Positions 51,076 to 60,765 of a stretch of DNA of 64,000 nucleotides are shown piece by piece. The notes under the pieces were generated by a model that did not search any database, was not told where the DNA came from, and saw only the letters and a program-made list of their open reading frames with translations. Source of the stretch: Streptomyces aureoverticillatus (GTDB lineage Bacteria > Actinomycetota > Actinomycetes > Streptomycetales > Streptomycetaceae); contig NZ_BMSY01000010.1 in NCBI RefSeq assembly GCF_014649395.1, positions 240,297-304,296 on the forward strand, written 5' to 3'. A program made the translations under genes and the position numbers. How positions within the stretch are numbered: position 1 is the stretch's first letter; every line of letters starts with the position of its first letter.

Positions 51076-52410
51076 TTAGAGCTCGGCGAACGCGGCCTCG
51101 ATGATGTCCAGGCCCTCGTTGAGGAGCTCCTCGCCGATGACCAGCGGCGGCAGGAAGCGCAGCACGTTGCCGTAGGTGCCGCAGGTCAGGACCAGCAGGC
51201 CCTGCGCGTGGCAGGCCTTGGCGAGCGCGCCGGTCGCCGCCGGGTTCGGCTCCTTCGTGGCGCGGTCCGTGACCAGCTCGATCGCGATCATCGCGCCGCG
51301 GCCGCGGATGTCGCCGACGATGTCGTACTTCTCGGCGATCGCGGCGAGGCGGGCCTTCATGACGGCCTCGATGTTCTTCGCCTTGGCGTTGAGGTCGAGC
51401 TCCTTCATGGTCTCGATGGCGCCGAGCGCGCCGGCGCAGGCCACCGGGTTGCCGCCGTAGGTGCCGCCGAGGCCGCCGGCGTGCGCGGCGTCCATGATCT
51501 CGGCGCGGCCCGTGACGGCGGCGAGCGGCAGACCGCCCGCGATGCCCTTGGCGGTGGTGATCAGGTCCGGGACGATGCCCTCGTCCTCACACGCGAACCA
51601 CTGGCCCGTGCGGCAGAAGCCGGACTGGATCTCGTCCGCGACGAAGACGATGCCGTTGTCCTTGGCGAACTTCACGATCTCCGGCAGGAAGCCCTTCGCG
51701 GGCTCGATGAAGCCGCCCTCGCCGAGCACCGGCTCGATGATGATCGCGGCCACGTTCTCGGCGCCGACCTGCTTGGAGATCTGGTCGATGGCCTGCGCCG
51801 CGGCCTCGGGCCCGGCGTTCTCGGCACCGGTCGGCCAGCGGTAGCCGTACGCCACCGGGACGCGGTAGACCTCGGGGGCGAACGGGCCGAAGCCGTGCTT
51901 GTACGGCATGTTCTTGGCGGTCAGCGCCATCGTGAGGTTCGTCCGGCCGTGGTAGCCGTGGTCGAAGACGACGACGGCCTGCCGCTTGGTGTACGCGCGA
52001 GCGATCTTGACCGCGTTCTCGACGGCCTCGGCGCCGCTGTTGAACAGCGCGGACTTCTTGGCGTGGTCGCCCGGCGTCAGCTCCGCGAGCGCTTCGGCGA
52101 CGGCCACGTAGCCCTCGTACGGCGTCACCATGAAACAGGTGTGGGTGAAGTCCTGCAGCTGGGCGGAGGCCCGGCGCACGACGGCCTCGGCGGAGGCGCC
52201 GACGCTCGTCACCGCGATGCCGGAGCCGAAGTCGATCAGACGGTTGCCGTCGACGTCCTCGATGATGCCGCCGCCGGCGCGGGCCGCGAAGACGGGCAGC
52301 ACGGAGCCCACGCCGGCGGCGACCGCGGCGGTACGGCGGGCCTGCAGCTCCTGGGACTTCGGCCCGGGGATGGCGGTGACGACGCGGCGCTCCTGGGGAA
52401 GGTCGGTCAT
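51076..52410 (-). CDS. gabT: 4-aminobutyrate aminotransferase
   Basis: PLP enzyme that moves the amino group of GABA to 2-oxoglutarate, giving succinate semialdehyde. The PLP lysine is in TTAKGIAGG, and VADEIQSGFCRTG and FNSGAEAVENAVKIAR are typical of GabT. 444 residues, ATG after GGAG. Divergent from a membrane ATPase gene. With the aldehyde dehydrogenases at 28, 40.6 and 57 kb it completes a putrescine-to-succinate route. Confidence 0.93.
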   Translation of the reverse strand: MTDLPQERRVVTAIPGPKSQELQARRTAAVAAGVGSVLPVFAARAGGGIIEDVDGNRLIDFGSGIAVTSVGASAEAVVRRASAQLQDFTHTCFMVTPYEGYVAVAEALAELTPGDHAKKSALFNSGAEAVENAVKIARAYTKRQAVVVFDHGYHGRTNLTMALTAKNMPYKHGFGPFAPEVYRVPVAYGYRWPTGAENAGPEAAAQAIDQISKQVGAENVAAIIIEPVLGEGGFIEPAKGFLPEIVKFAKDNGIVFVADEIQSGFCRTGQWFACEDEGIVPDLITTAKGIAGGLPLAAVTGRAEIMDAAHAGGLGGTYGGNPVACAGALGAIETMKELDLNAKAKNIEAVMKARLAAIAEKYDIVGDIRGRGAMIAIELVTDRATKEPNPAATGALAKACHAQGLLVLTCGTYGNVLRFLPPLVIGEELLNEGLDIIEAAFAEL

Positions 52411-52724
52411 GAGGGCTCCTGGGGGTGGTTCGTGCGGATGCCTCCGACGGCGTCGCGCACGACGCTCGTCTTTCGGACGCTTCTGGCTTTTCTCCGCAGG
52501 TTAGGGGCGGGGGGAGGGGGCGGGCATGCTCCATGGGGGAGATGTTGGGCGTGGCGGTTGTCCGGAGTGGACATACCGGTGAACAGGGGCGTGTCCCGGC
52601 CCCCGGCCGGGCGGGCACGCGCGGACCGCGTGGCGCGTTCGGGGCGCATGCGGCACAACTGCGGGGCGCGGGCACTAGATTGAGCCGCGAACCACTGGAC
52701 AGGGCAGGTCAGGGGGCAAGGGCC
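52411..52724. promoter_or_regulatory. Divergent control region between gabT and the membrane ATPase
   Basis: 314 bases. On the + strand TAGATT at 52676-52681 could be the -10 of the ATPase gene. On the - strand TAACCT near 52500 could serve gabT. TGTCC-GGAGT-GGACA (52559-52573) is a perfect 5-base inverted repeat between them. No gene is supported here. Confidence 0.4.
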
Positions 52725-54851
52725 ATGACTTCCGAGGGCACGCACGACGCACGCGGTACGCACGCCACGCCGGTGCGGGGCGGCTCCGCCGAGGGGGTGC
52801 GGTTGACCTATGTGCCGCCCCCTCCGACGCGGGCGCCGGGCGCCGGGCCCGGTGTCGACGGCGAATCGTTCCTCGCGTGGTTGCGCACCCCGCGGCCGGG
52901 GGCCGCGCCCGGCGTCTGGCGGTTCGGGCACGTGCCGCGTCCCGAGCTGGAGCCGGAGACCGTCCCGAACCGGCAGCTCCTGAGTGGCGCGGTGATCGCC
53001 TTTCTGGTGGGCTGGCTGGTCTGGTCGCTGCTGTGGAACGGCTACCTCGGCGGCTGGTGGGTCGTCCCCCTGGAGCTGTTCCTGCCGGACGCGTGGATCT
53101 ACACCGGCGACAGCGTCGGCAACGCCGTCGTCTGGAACACGTATTACACGGTCATCGCCCTCGGCATCATGATCACCGTCGGCCGCCTCGGCCGCTGGGC
53201 CGAGGTCTGGCGCCGCTTCGTCGCCCCCCGCCTCAAGCGCCCCGCCCCCGCCGCGCCGCCGCCCCAGCCCGAGGAGGACCCCGCCGAGTGGCCCAAGCTA
53301 CGGGCCGGGGGCGCCGGGGCCGCCGCCGACCGGCTGGCCGCCGATGCCCGCGCCGGGCTGATGCGCGACATCGACGTCGCCCGCATCGCCCGCGCCTGGC
53401 GCTCCGTCCGCTCCGGCAACAGCCCGCTCGCCGCCTTCACCGACGCCGTCGTCCGCGACGGCGCCGCCGCCTGCCCGCACCCCTCGGGCGACCGCGACCT
53501 GCCGCAGCGGGGCGCCCGGCACGACCTCGCCACCGCGCAGGTCCGGCTCGGCACGACGGTGGACGACCCGCGCAACCCGTACGCCTACCGGGGCACGGGC
53601 CTCGCGCTCGGGCCCGAGCTGATCGGCACCTCGCTGCTCGCGGTCGGGCCCGCCGGGTCCGGCAAGACCGGCACGGTGGTGTGGCCGCTCGCCGAGGCCC
53701 TGTGTCTGCAGGCCCTCGCCGGGCGCGCCGCGGTCGTCGTGGTGGGCGCGGCGGGCGCGGGCCTCGGACCCGGCGACGCCTACGACGTGGTGGTGCGCGT
53801 CGGACACCCGGACTCCGTGTACGACCTCGACCTGTACGGCGGCACGACCGACCCCGACGAGGCCGCCGCCGTGCTCGCCGAGGGCCTCGTCGGCGACCTC
53901 GTCGACCCGCACCCCGGCGCCGACAGCCGCCGCTCGACGACCGTCCTCGCCCAGCTCCTCGGCCCCTTCCGCGCGGTCAACGGCCGCTTCCCCTCCGTAC
54001 CGGAGCTGCGCGCCCTGCTCGACGGCGTGCCGGGGCCGCTCGGCGAGCTCCGCAAGGCCCTCCAGGAGGCGGGGCAGGAGGCCATGCTGCGCGAACTCGA
54101 CGCCAGGGAGCGGCAGTTGGGGCATCCCGGGGACCCGGGCGCGGTCCTGGCCGACCGCATCGCGCTGCTCGACCGGCCCGCGTTCGCCGCGTTCTTCGAC
54201 ACCTCGGGCCAGTCCACGCCCTTCTCGCTGCGGGCCCTGGACCACCCCGTGCGCGTCCGCATCGACCTGCCCGAGCGCGGGCACGCGGACGCCTCCCGGA
54301 TCCTCGCGCGGCTCGTCCTCGCGCAGTTCACCGCGTCGGCCGCCGCGCGCGAGGACCGCTCGCTGTTCGCCTGCCTGGTCCTCGACGACGCCACCGGCAC
54401 GGTCACCCCGGAGGCGGTCCGCCGGATCCAGCGCCTGCGGTCCGCGAACGCCGGGGTCGTGATGACGCTGCGTACGCTCGACGACGCGCCACGGCCGCTG
54501 CGTACGCCCCTGCTCGGCGCCGTCGGCTGCCGGATGGCCCTGTCCGGGCTCACCCCGTGGGACGGCCAGGACTTCGCGGAGGTCTGGGGCAAGGAGTGGA
54601 CGGAGGCGCGGGACGTCACCGACCGCCAGATCATCGCCGAGACCCCGGCCGGGAAGGCCGTGCACGTCCTGCGCCGGGTGATCACCGGCCACGCGCCCAC
54701 CGCCCGCGCGGTGACCGTCCGCCAGGTCGAGCGCGAGCGCTGGTCGGCCTCCGAGCTGGCGCACGCGGTGCCGCCGGGGCACGCGGTGCTGTCGCTGACG
54801 GATGTGCGCGGGGAGCACGCCCCGCCGTTGCTGGTGGATCTGCGGGGCTGA
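52725..54851 (+). CDS. Membrane-anchored TraG/VirD4-like ATPase
   Basis: 708 residues. Two hydrophobic segments at about 85-125 and 132-153 anchor a large cytoplasmic part. Walker A GPAGSGKTG lies near 308, in the context LLAVGPAGSGKTGTVVWPL, which resembles type IV coupling proteins (TraG/VirD4) and FtsK relatives. CLVLDDATGTVTPEAVRRI near 548 looks like a Walker B, and GVVMTLRTLDDA follows. No relaxase or conjugation gene is nearby. Streptomycetes carry this protein as a single core gene annotated only as ATP/GTP-binding. ATG 52725 after GGGCAAGG. Role unknown: DNA or protein movement at the membrane is an inference. Confidence 0.75.
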   Translation: MTSEGTHDARGTHATPVRGGSAEGVRLTYVPPPPTRAPGAGPGVDGESFLAWLRTPRPGAAPGVWRFGHVPRPELEPETVPNRQLLSGAVIAFLVGWLVWSLLWNGYLGGWWVVPLELFLPDAWIYTGDSVGNAVVWNTYYTVIALGIMITVGRLGRWAEVWRRFVAPRLKRPAPAAPPPQPEEDPAEWPKLRAGGAGAAADRLAADARAGLMRDIDVARIARAWRSVRSGNSPLAAFTDAVVRDGAAACPHPSGDRDLPQRGARHDLATAQVRLGTTVDDPRNPYAYRGTGLALGPELIGTSLLAVGPAGSGKTGTVVWPLAEALCLQALAGRAAVVVVGAAGAGLGPGDAYDVVVRVGHPDSVYDLDLYGGTTDPDEAAAVLAEGLVGDLVDPHPGADSRRSTTVLAQLLGPFRAVNGRFPSVPELRALLDGVPGPLGELRKALQEAGQEAMLRELDARERQLGHPGDPGAVLADRIALLDRPAFAAFFDTSGQSTPFSLRALDHPVRVRIDLPERGHADASRILARLVLAQFTASAAAREDRSLFACLVLDDATGTVTPEAVRRIQRLRSANAGVVMTLRTLDDAPRPLRTPLLGAVGCRMALSGLTPWDGQDFAEVWGKEWTEARDVTDRQIIAETPAGKAVHVLRRVITGHAPTARAVTVRQVERERWSASELAHAVPPGHAVLSLTDVRGEHAPPLLVDLRG

Positions 54852-55262
54852 CGCGTCTGGGGCCGCGGGGCTGACGTTCATGGGGCTGCGGGGCTGACGC
54901 TCGTGGCTCCGCGTGGGCTGACGCCCGTGGGCCCGTGGGGCCGACCGGCGCGCCCCCGCGAGCCGGACCCGAGGGGGCGCGAGGGCGGCGCGAGTGCGCC
55001 CACGGCGTGCGTTAAAGGCTGCCGTCCATACCCCGCAAGCCGCCCGGGCCGACCGTACGGTGAGGCAGAATCGACCGTAGCCGTCATACGTGGCGGCCAA
55101 AAGATCAACAGGCGAGTGTGCGCCGGCCGGGAGCCGGCGGACGCCTCGCCGGCCCCGCCCGCAGCACCCGCACCCGCAGCACCCGCCGCCGGAGCACCCG
55201 CCCCAGCACCCGCCCGCGGTCCTCGCCGACCGGACTCCGCCGCCGTACGACCTGAAGGTCCC
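54852..55262. other. Intergenic region with imperfect tandem repeats
   Basis: 411 bases. At 54846-54945 the unit GGGCTGACG followed by about 12 bases of TCATGGGGCTGC type recurs four times in degenerate form, starting at the stop of the ATPase gene. At about 55165-55215 GCACCCGC/CAGCACCCGCC units repeat just before the PucR gene. The frame of the latter stays open back to 54903 but the sequence is low-complexity, so I do not count it as coding. Confidence 0.55.
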
Positions 55263-56870
55263 ATGCCGCCCACGCTTGCCTCGCTCGTCCACCACTCCGC
55301 GCTCAAGCTCACCGTGCGCGCGGGCGAGGACCGCCTGGACGTCCCCGTGCGCTGGGCCCACGTCAGCGAGCTCGCCGACCCCGTGCCGTACATGGAGGGC
55401 GGCGAGCTGCTCCTGATCACCGCGCTGAAGCTGGACGCGGAAGACCCGGAGACGATGCGGCGCTATGTGAAGCGGCTCGTGGGCGCGGGCGTCGTCGGGC
55501 TCGGCTTCGCGGTCGGCGTGAACTACCCGGACATTCCGGAGGCGCTGGTCGAGGCCGCACGGGCGGAGGGGCTCCCGCTCATCGAGGTGCCGCGCCGCAC
55601 GCCCTTCCTCGCCATCAGCAAGGCCGTCTCCGCCGCGATCGCCGCCGACCAGTACCGCGCGGTGACCGCGGGTTTCGCCGCCCAGCGCGAGCTGACCAAG
55701 CAGGCCCTGGGTGACGGCGCGCAGGGGCTGCTCGGCGCGCTCGCCGGACAGGTCGACGGCTGGGCCGCGCTGTACGACGCCTCGGGCGCCGTCGTCGCCA
55801 CCGCGCCCGAGTGGGCCGCCCGCCGCGCCGCCCGGCTCACCGCCGACGTGGAGCGGCTGCGGGACCGCCCCGCGCCCTCCAGCCTCGTCGTGGCCGGCGC
55901 CGACGACCGGGTCGAGCTGCACACCCTCGGCACCGGGCGGCGCCCGCGCGCCGCGCTCGCCGTCGGCACCGCCTCGACCCTCGGCACCGCCGAGCGGTAC
56001 GCGGTGCACTCCGCGATCGCCCTGCTCACCCTCACCACCGAACGGTCCCGCTCGCTCCAGGCCGCGGAGGCCCGCATCGGGTCCGCCGTCCTGCGGATGC
56101 TGCTCGCCGGGGAGCCGGACCACGCCCGGGCCGTCGCCGGTGATCTGTACGGCGGGCTGCTCGACGCCCCGTTCCGCCTCGTCGTCGCGGAGGCGGCGGG
56201 CCCGGCGGAGGCCGCGGGCGACGCGGCCGGGGCGGCCGAGGGCGCCGCCTGGTCGGCGGGGCTCGTCGACGCCGTCGAGTCCGCCGCCGCGCGCTTCGGC
56301 GAGGCGCTGCTCGTCGTGCCCTACGGCGAACGGCTCGTGCTGCTCGTCGTGGACGGTGGCGCGGCGCAACTGGCCGCCGTGGAGTACGCCGCGTACGTCG
56401 ACGCGGGGCGCGCCGAGGGCCGGGAGCAGGCCGAGGAGCCCGGGCCGCTCATGGGGCTCTCCGCCCCCGCCGGGCCCATCGCCGCCGCCTCCGCCTACAA
56501 GCAGGCCGAGCAGGCGCTGTCCGTGGCGCGGCGCCGCGGCCGGTGTCTCGTGGAGCACGAGGAGCTGGCCGCCGGGTCTGTCCTCCCCCTGCTCGCGGAC
56601 GACGCCGTGCGCGCCTTCGCCGACGGGCTGCTGCGCGCCCTGCGCGAGCACGACGCCACCGGGCGCGGGGACCTCGTCGCCTCGCTGCGGGCGTGGCTCT
56701 CGCGGCACGGGCAGTGGGACGCCGCCGCCGCGGACCTCGGCGTGCACCGGCACACCCTCCGCTACCGCATGCGCCGCGTCGAGGAAATCCTCGGCCGCTC
56801 CTTGGACGACCCGGACGTCCGGATGGAACTCTGGCTCTCCCTGAAGGCGACGTCGACGCCGGGCGAGTGA
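55263..56870 (+). CDS. PucR family transcriptional regulator
   Basis: 535 residues. The N-terminal PucR sensor domain is at about 1-125 (RWAHVSELADPVPYMEGGELLLITAL). A middle GGDEF-like/GAF-like segment follows, and the C-terminal helix-turn-helix near 485-525 is WDAAAADLGVHRHTLRYRMRRVEEILG. Such proteins control purine, proline or GABA catabolism and usually respond to the substrate; a likely target is the aldehyde dehydrogenase directly downstream. The ATG at 55263 begins the conserved domain; no strong ribosome site is visible. Confidence 0.88.
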   Translation: MPPTLASLVHHSALKLTVRAGEDRLDVPVRWAHVSELADPVPYMEGGELLLITALKLDAEDPETMRRYVKRLVGAGVVGLGFAVGVNYPDIPEALVEAARAEGLPLIEVPRRTPFLAISKAVSAAIAADQYRAVTAGFAAQRELTKQALGDGAQGLLGALAGQVDGWAALYDASGAVVATAPEWAARRAARLTADVERLRDRPAPSSLVVAGADDRVELHTLGTGRRPRAALAVGTASTLGTAERYAVHSAIALLTLTTERSRSLQAAEARIGSAVLRMLLAGEPDHARAVAGDLYGGLLDAPFRLVVAEAAGPAEAAGDAAGAAEGAAWSAGLVDAVESAAARFGEALLVVPYGERLVLLVVDGGAAQLAAVEYAAYVDAGRAEGREQAEEPGPLMGLSAPAGPIAAASAYKQAEQALSVARRRGRCLVEHEELAAGSVLPLLADDAVRAFADGLLRALREHDATGRGDLVASLRAWLSRHGQWDAAAADLGVHRHTLRYRMRRVEEILGRSLDDPDVRMELWLSLKATSTPGE

Positions 56871-56900
56871 GGGGCGGGGCCCTCGCGGGTGCGCCCCAGG

Positions 56901-56956
56901 CCCGCCCCTTCCCGTAACCAGGGGGCGGCCGCCCCCTGGTTACGGGAAGGGGCGGG
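56901..56956. repeat. Perfect 56-bp palindrome
   Basis: The 28 bases from 56901 (CCCGCCCCTTCCCGTAACCA and eight more) are followed without spacer by their exact reverse complement, centred on GCGGCCGC. It stands 30 bases past the PucR stop. The block CGTCCGGCGTTTGAGGACGAG follows at 56970-56990. Together with 56881-56900 this is a copy of the element at 60.8 kb. The rest of the gap to 57176 holds the upstream region of the next gene. Confidence 0.95.
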
Positions 56957-57107
56957 CGAGTGGGGAAAAGCCCGTCCGGCGTTTGAGGACGAGCCGCGGA
57001 GCGGCGAAAAGGGGGGAAAGGGGCGCAGCCCCAGCAGGCGGAGCCCTGACATTCCGGTGTGCCGGGGGCGCCCAGTACGCCGACTCGGACAAACCAACGC
57101 CGAAACC

Positions 57108-57124
57108 TCCACCCCTACGGTGGA
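57108..57124. promoter_or_regulatory. Inverted repeat TCCACC-CCTAC-GGTGGA
   Basis: Perfect 6-base arms with a 5-base spacer, 53 bases upstream of the aldehyde dehydrogenase. A candidate site for the PucR protein encoded upstream. Confidence 0.4.
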
Positions 57125-57176
57125 CCCCGTACATCCGTAAAGAAGAACGAACCTCCGCGGAAGGGCCGGGATTCTC

Positions 57177-58622
57177 ATGACTTCCATCCACGCCTTCTGG
57201 CTCGCCGGTCGCCAGACCACCGGTGAGACCACGCTCGACGTCACCTCGCCCTGGGACGGACGCCTCGTCGGCAAGGCGGCCGTGCCCACCGACGCCCAGG
57301 TGGAGGAGGCCGTCGCGGCCGCCTACGCGGTGCGCGACGAGTTCGCCGCGACCCCCGCGCACGTCCGTGCCGCCGCCCTCGACCACGTGAGCCGCCGCCT
57401 CGTCGAGCGCACCGAGGAGATCGCGCAGCTCATCTCCGCCGAGAACGGCAAGCCGATCAAGTGGGCGCGCGGCGAGGTCGGCCGCGCCGTCTCGGTGTTC
57501 CGCTTCGCCGCGGAGGAGGCCCGCCGCTTCAACGGCGGCGAGGCCCAGCGCCTGGACACCGACGCCGGCGGCCAGGGCCGGCTCGCCTTCACGCGCCGCT
57601 TCCCCAAGGGCGTCGTCCTCGGCATCGCGCCGTTCAACTTCCCGCTGAACCTGTGCGCCCACAAGATCGCCCCGGCTATCGCCGTCGGCACGCCGATCAT
57701 CCTCAAGCCCGCCCCGGCCACCCCGCTGTCCGGCCTCCTCATCGGCGAGCTGCTCGCCGAGACCGAGCTGCCCGCGGGCTCGTGGTCGGTGCTGCCGGTC
57801 GCCAACGACAAGATGCCCGCCCTGGTCCAGGACGAGCGGCTGCCGGTCGTCTCCTTCACCGGCTCCGAGAAGGTCGGTTACGCGATCATGGACTCGGTGC
57901 CGCGCAAGCACTGCACCCTGGAGCTGGGCGGCAACGGCGCCGCCGTCGTCCTCGGCGACTTCTCCTCCGAGGCCGACCTCGACTGGGTCGCCGCGCGCGT
58001 CGCGACCTTCTCCAACTACCAGGGCGGCCAGTCCTGCATCTCCGTGCAGCGGGTCATCGCCGACGCGTCCGTGTACGACCGGCTCGTACCGAAGATCGTC
58101 AAGGCCGTCGAGGGCCAGGTCACCGGCGACCCCTCCGACCCGAAGACCGACGTCGGCCCGCTCGTCAACGAGGACGCGGCCAAGCGGGTGGAGTCCTGGG
58201 TCGACGAGGCCGTCCGCGCCGGCGCCCAGCTCCTGACCGGCGGAAAGCGTGACGGCGCCGCGTACGCGCCGACCGTCCTCACCGACGTGCCGGCCGACAC
58301 CACCCTCGCCTGCGAGGAGGTCTTCGGCCCGGTCATGACGGTGACGAAGGTCGACGGCGAGCAGGCCGCGTACGACGCCGTCAACGACTCCAAGTACGGC
58401 CTCCAGGCGGGCGTGTTCACCCACGACCTGCAGACCGCCTTCCGCGCCCACCGCGCCCTGGAGGTCGGCGGTGTGGTCATCGGCGACGCGCCCTCCTACC
58501 GCGCCGACCAGATGCCGTACGGCGGCGTGAAGCAGTCCGGCGTCGGCCGTGAGGGCGTCCGCTTCGCGATGGACGACTACACGTACGAGCGCGTGATGGT
58601 CCTGACGGGGATCGAGCTCTAG
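57177..58622 (+). CDS. Aldehyde dehydrogenase, possibly succinate-semialdehyde type
   Basis: 481 residues. The nucleophile Cys is in GGQSCISVQR, the general base Glu in CTLELGGNG, the cofactor loop in SFTGSEKVG. It is more distant from the two polyamine-linked enzymes than they are from each other and resembles the ALDH group of lactaldehyde, succinate-semialdehyde and methylglyoxal-type aldehyde dehydrogenases. Position after a PucR gene and near gabT favours succinate semialdehyde, but this is inference. A strong terminator follows. Confidence 0.88.
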   Translation: MTSIHAFWLAGRQTTGETTLDVTSPWDGRLVGKAAVPTDAQVEEAVAAAYAVRDEFAATPAHVRAAALDHVSRRLVERTEEIAQLISAENGKPIKWARGEVGRAVSVFRFAAEEARRFNGGEAQRLDTDAGGQGRLAFTRRFPKGVVLGIAPFNFPLNLCAHKIAPAIAVGTPIILKPAPATPLSGLLIGELLAETELPAGSWSVLPVANDKMPALVQDERLPVVSFTGSEKVGYAIMDSVPRKHCTLELGGNGAAVVLGDFSSEADLDWVAARVATFSNYQGGQSCISVQRVIADASVYDRLVPKIVKAVEGQVTGDPSDPKTDVGPLVNEDAAKRVESWVDEAVRAGAQLLTGGKRDGAAYAPTVLTDVPADTTLACEEVFGPVMTVTKVDGEQAAYDAVNDSKYGLQAGVFTHDLQTAFRAHRALEVGGVVIGDAPSYRADQMPYGGVKQSGVGREGVRFAMDDYTYERVMVLTGIEL

Positions 58623-58643
58623 TCACCTCACCTCACGAACACG

Positions 58644-58678
58644 ACGGCCGGAGCCCGCTGTGCGGGGGCTCCGGCCGT
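58644..58678 (+). terminator. Terminator after the aldehyde dehydrogenase
   Basis: ACGGCCGGAGCCC and GGGCTCCGGCCGT, 13 perfect pairs around a 9-base loop, followed by TGTGTGT. Begins 22 bases past the stop. Confidence 0.85.
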
Positions 58679-58768
58679 TGTGTGTCGTTCGCTGCGCGAG
58701 GGCTGGTGACAATGCCCGGAATCGGGTACCAACGATCCAGTAGCACCGGTGAGTAACCAATCGGTCCC

Positions 58769-60739
58769 ATGATCCCGACTCGCGGCGAGGTGAGCCTCTT
58801 GTCCGCACCACACTCCACAGAGCCCAAGGTTTCCGAACGTGAGGCCCGGCAGGTCGCCGAGGCCGCCCGCGAGCAGGACTGGCGCAAGCCCAGCTTCGCC
58901 AAGGAGCTGTTCCTCGGGCGCTTCCGGCTCGACCTGATCCACCCGCACCCGATGCCCTCCGACGAGGCGGCGCAGCGCGGCGAGGAGTTCCTGGCCAAGC
59001 TGCGCGACTTCTGCGAGACGAAGATCGACTCGGCGCGCATCGAACGCGAGGCCCTGATCCCCGACGAGGTGATCGACGGCCTCAAGGAGCTCGGCGCGCT
59101 CGGCATGAAGATCGACACCAAGTACGGCGGGCTCGGCCTCACGCAGGTGTACTACAACAAGGCCCTCGCGCTCGTCGGCTCCGCCAACCCCGCGCTCGGC
59201 GCGCTGCTCTCCGCCCATCAGTCGATCGGCGTACCGCAGCCCCTGAAGCTGTTCGGCACCCAGGAGCAACGGGACGAGTTCCTGCCGCGCTGCGCCCGCA
59301 CCGACATCTCCGCGTTCCTGCTCACCGAGCCGGACGTCGGCTCCGACCCGGCCCGCCTCGCCACGTCCGCCGTGCCGGACGGCGACGACTACGTACTCGA
59401 CGGCGTGAAGCTGTGGACCACCAACGGAGTGGTCGCCGACCTGCTCGTCGTCATGGCCCGGGTGCCGAAGTCGGAGGGGCACAAGGGCGGCATCACGGCC
59501 TTCGTGGTCGAGGCCGCCTCCGAGGGCGTCACCGTGGAGAACCGCAACGCCTTCATGGGCCTGCGCGGCCTGGAGAACGGCGTCACCCGCTTCCATCAGG
59601 TGCGTGTCCCGGCCGCCAACCGCATCGGCCCCGAGGGCGCGGGCCTGAAGATCGCGCTCACCACCCTGAACACCGGCCGCCTCTCGCTGCCCGCGATGTG
59701 CGTCGGCGCCGGCAAATGGTGTCTGAAGATCGCCCGCGAGTGGTCGAACGCGCGCGAGCAGTGGGGCAAGCCCGTCGCGTACCACGAGGCGGTCGGCGCG
59801 AAGATCTCCTTCATCGCGGCGACGACCTTCGCCCTGGAGGCGGTCCTCGACCTCTCCTCCCAGATGGCCGACGAGGACCGCAACGACATCCGCATCGAGG
59901 CCGCCCTCGCCAAGCTGTACGGCTCCGAGATGGCCTGGCTGATGGCCGACGAACTCGTACAGATCCGCGGCGGCCGCGGCTTCGAGACCGCCGAGTCGCT
60001 CGCCGCGCGCGGCGAACGCGCCGTCCCCGCCGAGCAGGTCCTGCGCGACCTGCGCATCAACCGCATCTTCGAGGGCTCCACGGAGATCATGCACCTGCTG
60101 ATCGCCCGCGAGGCCGTCGACGCCCACCTGAAGGTCGCCGGGGACCTGATCGACCCGGACAAGACCCTCTCCGACAAGGCCAGGGCCGGCGCCGCCGCGG
60201 GCGCCTTCTACGCCCGCTGGCTGCCCAGGCTCGTCGCCGGCCCGGGTCAACTCCCGCGCTCGTACGCCGACTTCAACCCACCCGGCCACCCGGACCTGTC
60301 GGGCCACCTGCGGTACGTCGAACGCACGGCACGCAAGCTGGCCCGCTCCACGTTCTACGCGATGTCGCGCTGGCAGGGCCGGATGGAGACCAAGCAGGGC
60401 TTCCTCGGCCGGATCGTCGACATCGGCGCGGAACTGTTCGCGATGAGCGCGGCCTGCGTACGCGCCGAACTCCTGCGCACCACCGAGGAGTACGGCCGCG
60501 AGGCCTACCAGCTGGCCGACGTCTTCTGCCGCCAGTCCCGCATCCGCGTCGAGGAACTCTTCGGCCGCCTGTGGACCAACACCGACGACCTGGACCGCAG
60601 GGTCGTCAAGGGCGTCCTGTCCGGGACGTACACCTGGCTGGAACAGGGCGTCATCGACCCCAGCGGCGACGGCCCATGGATCGCGGACGCGACACCGGGC
60701 CCGAGCGAACGGGAGAACGTCCACCGCCCGATCCGCTGA
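58769..60739 (+). CDS. Acyl-CoA dehydrogenase, long form
   Basis: 656 residues, longer than the usual 380, with an extra C-terminal helical domain as in very-long-chain acyl-CoA dehydrogenases. FAD and substrate motifs: FLLTEPDVGSDPARL, then RFHQVRVPAANRIG, and QIRGGRGFETAESL with EQVLRDLRINRIFEGSTEI near the catalytic region. It introduces the first double bond of fatty-acid degradation. ATG 58769 has no clear ribosome site; GTG 58790 is an alternative and the family similarity starts after both. Monocistronic. Confidence 0.9.
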   Translation: MIPTRGEVSLLSAPHSTEPKVSEREARQVAEAAREQDWRKPSFAKELFLGRFRLDLIHPHPMPSDEAAQRGEEFLAKLRDFCETKIDSARIEREALIPDEVIDGLKELGALGMKIDTKYGGLGLTQVYYNKALALVGSANPALGALLSAHQSIGVPQPLKLFGTQEQRDEFLPRCARTDISAFLLTEPDVGSDPARLATSAVPDGDDYVLDGVKLWTTNGVVADLLVVMARVPKSEGHKGGITAFVVEAASEGVTVENRNAFMGLRGLENGVTRFHQVRVPAANRIGPEGAGLKIALTTLNTGRLSLPAMCVGAGKWCLKIAREWSNAREQWGKPVAYHEAVGAKISFIAATTFALEAVLDLSSQMADEDRNDIRIEAALAKLYGSEMAWLMADELVQIRGGRGFETAESLAARGERAVPAEQVLRDLRINRIFEGSTEIMHLLIAREAVDAHLKVAGDLIDPDKTLSDKARAGAAAGAFYARWLPRLVAGPGQLPRSYADFNPPGHPDLSGHLRYVERTARKLARSTFYAMSRWQGRMETKQGFLGRIVDIGAELFAMSAACVRAELLRTTEEYGREAYQLADVFCRQSRIRVEELFGRLWTNTDDLDRRVVKGVLSGTYTWLEQGVIDPSGDGPWIADATPGPSERENVHRPIR

Positions 60740-60765
60740 CGCACCGAGCCCGTCCGGGGGTGTCC

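Noticed and set aside
54903..55262. N-terminal extension of the PucR protein
   Set aside because: The frame is open but the sequence is Pro/Ala/Arg low-complexity from repeated GCACCC units, and the conserved domain starts at 55263.
53298..56753. A 1151-codon open frame on the - strand
   Set aside because: Antisense to the TraG-like ATPase and PucR genes; composition and lack of motifs mark it as a by-product of the biased codons on the other strand.
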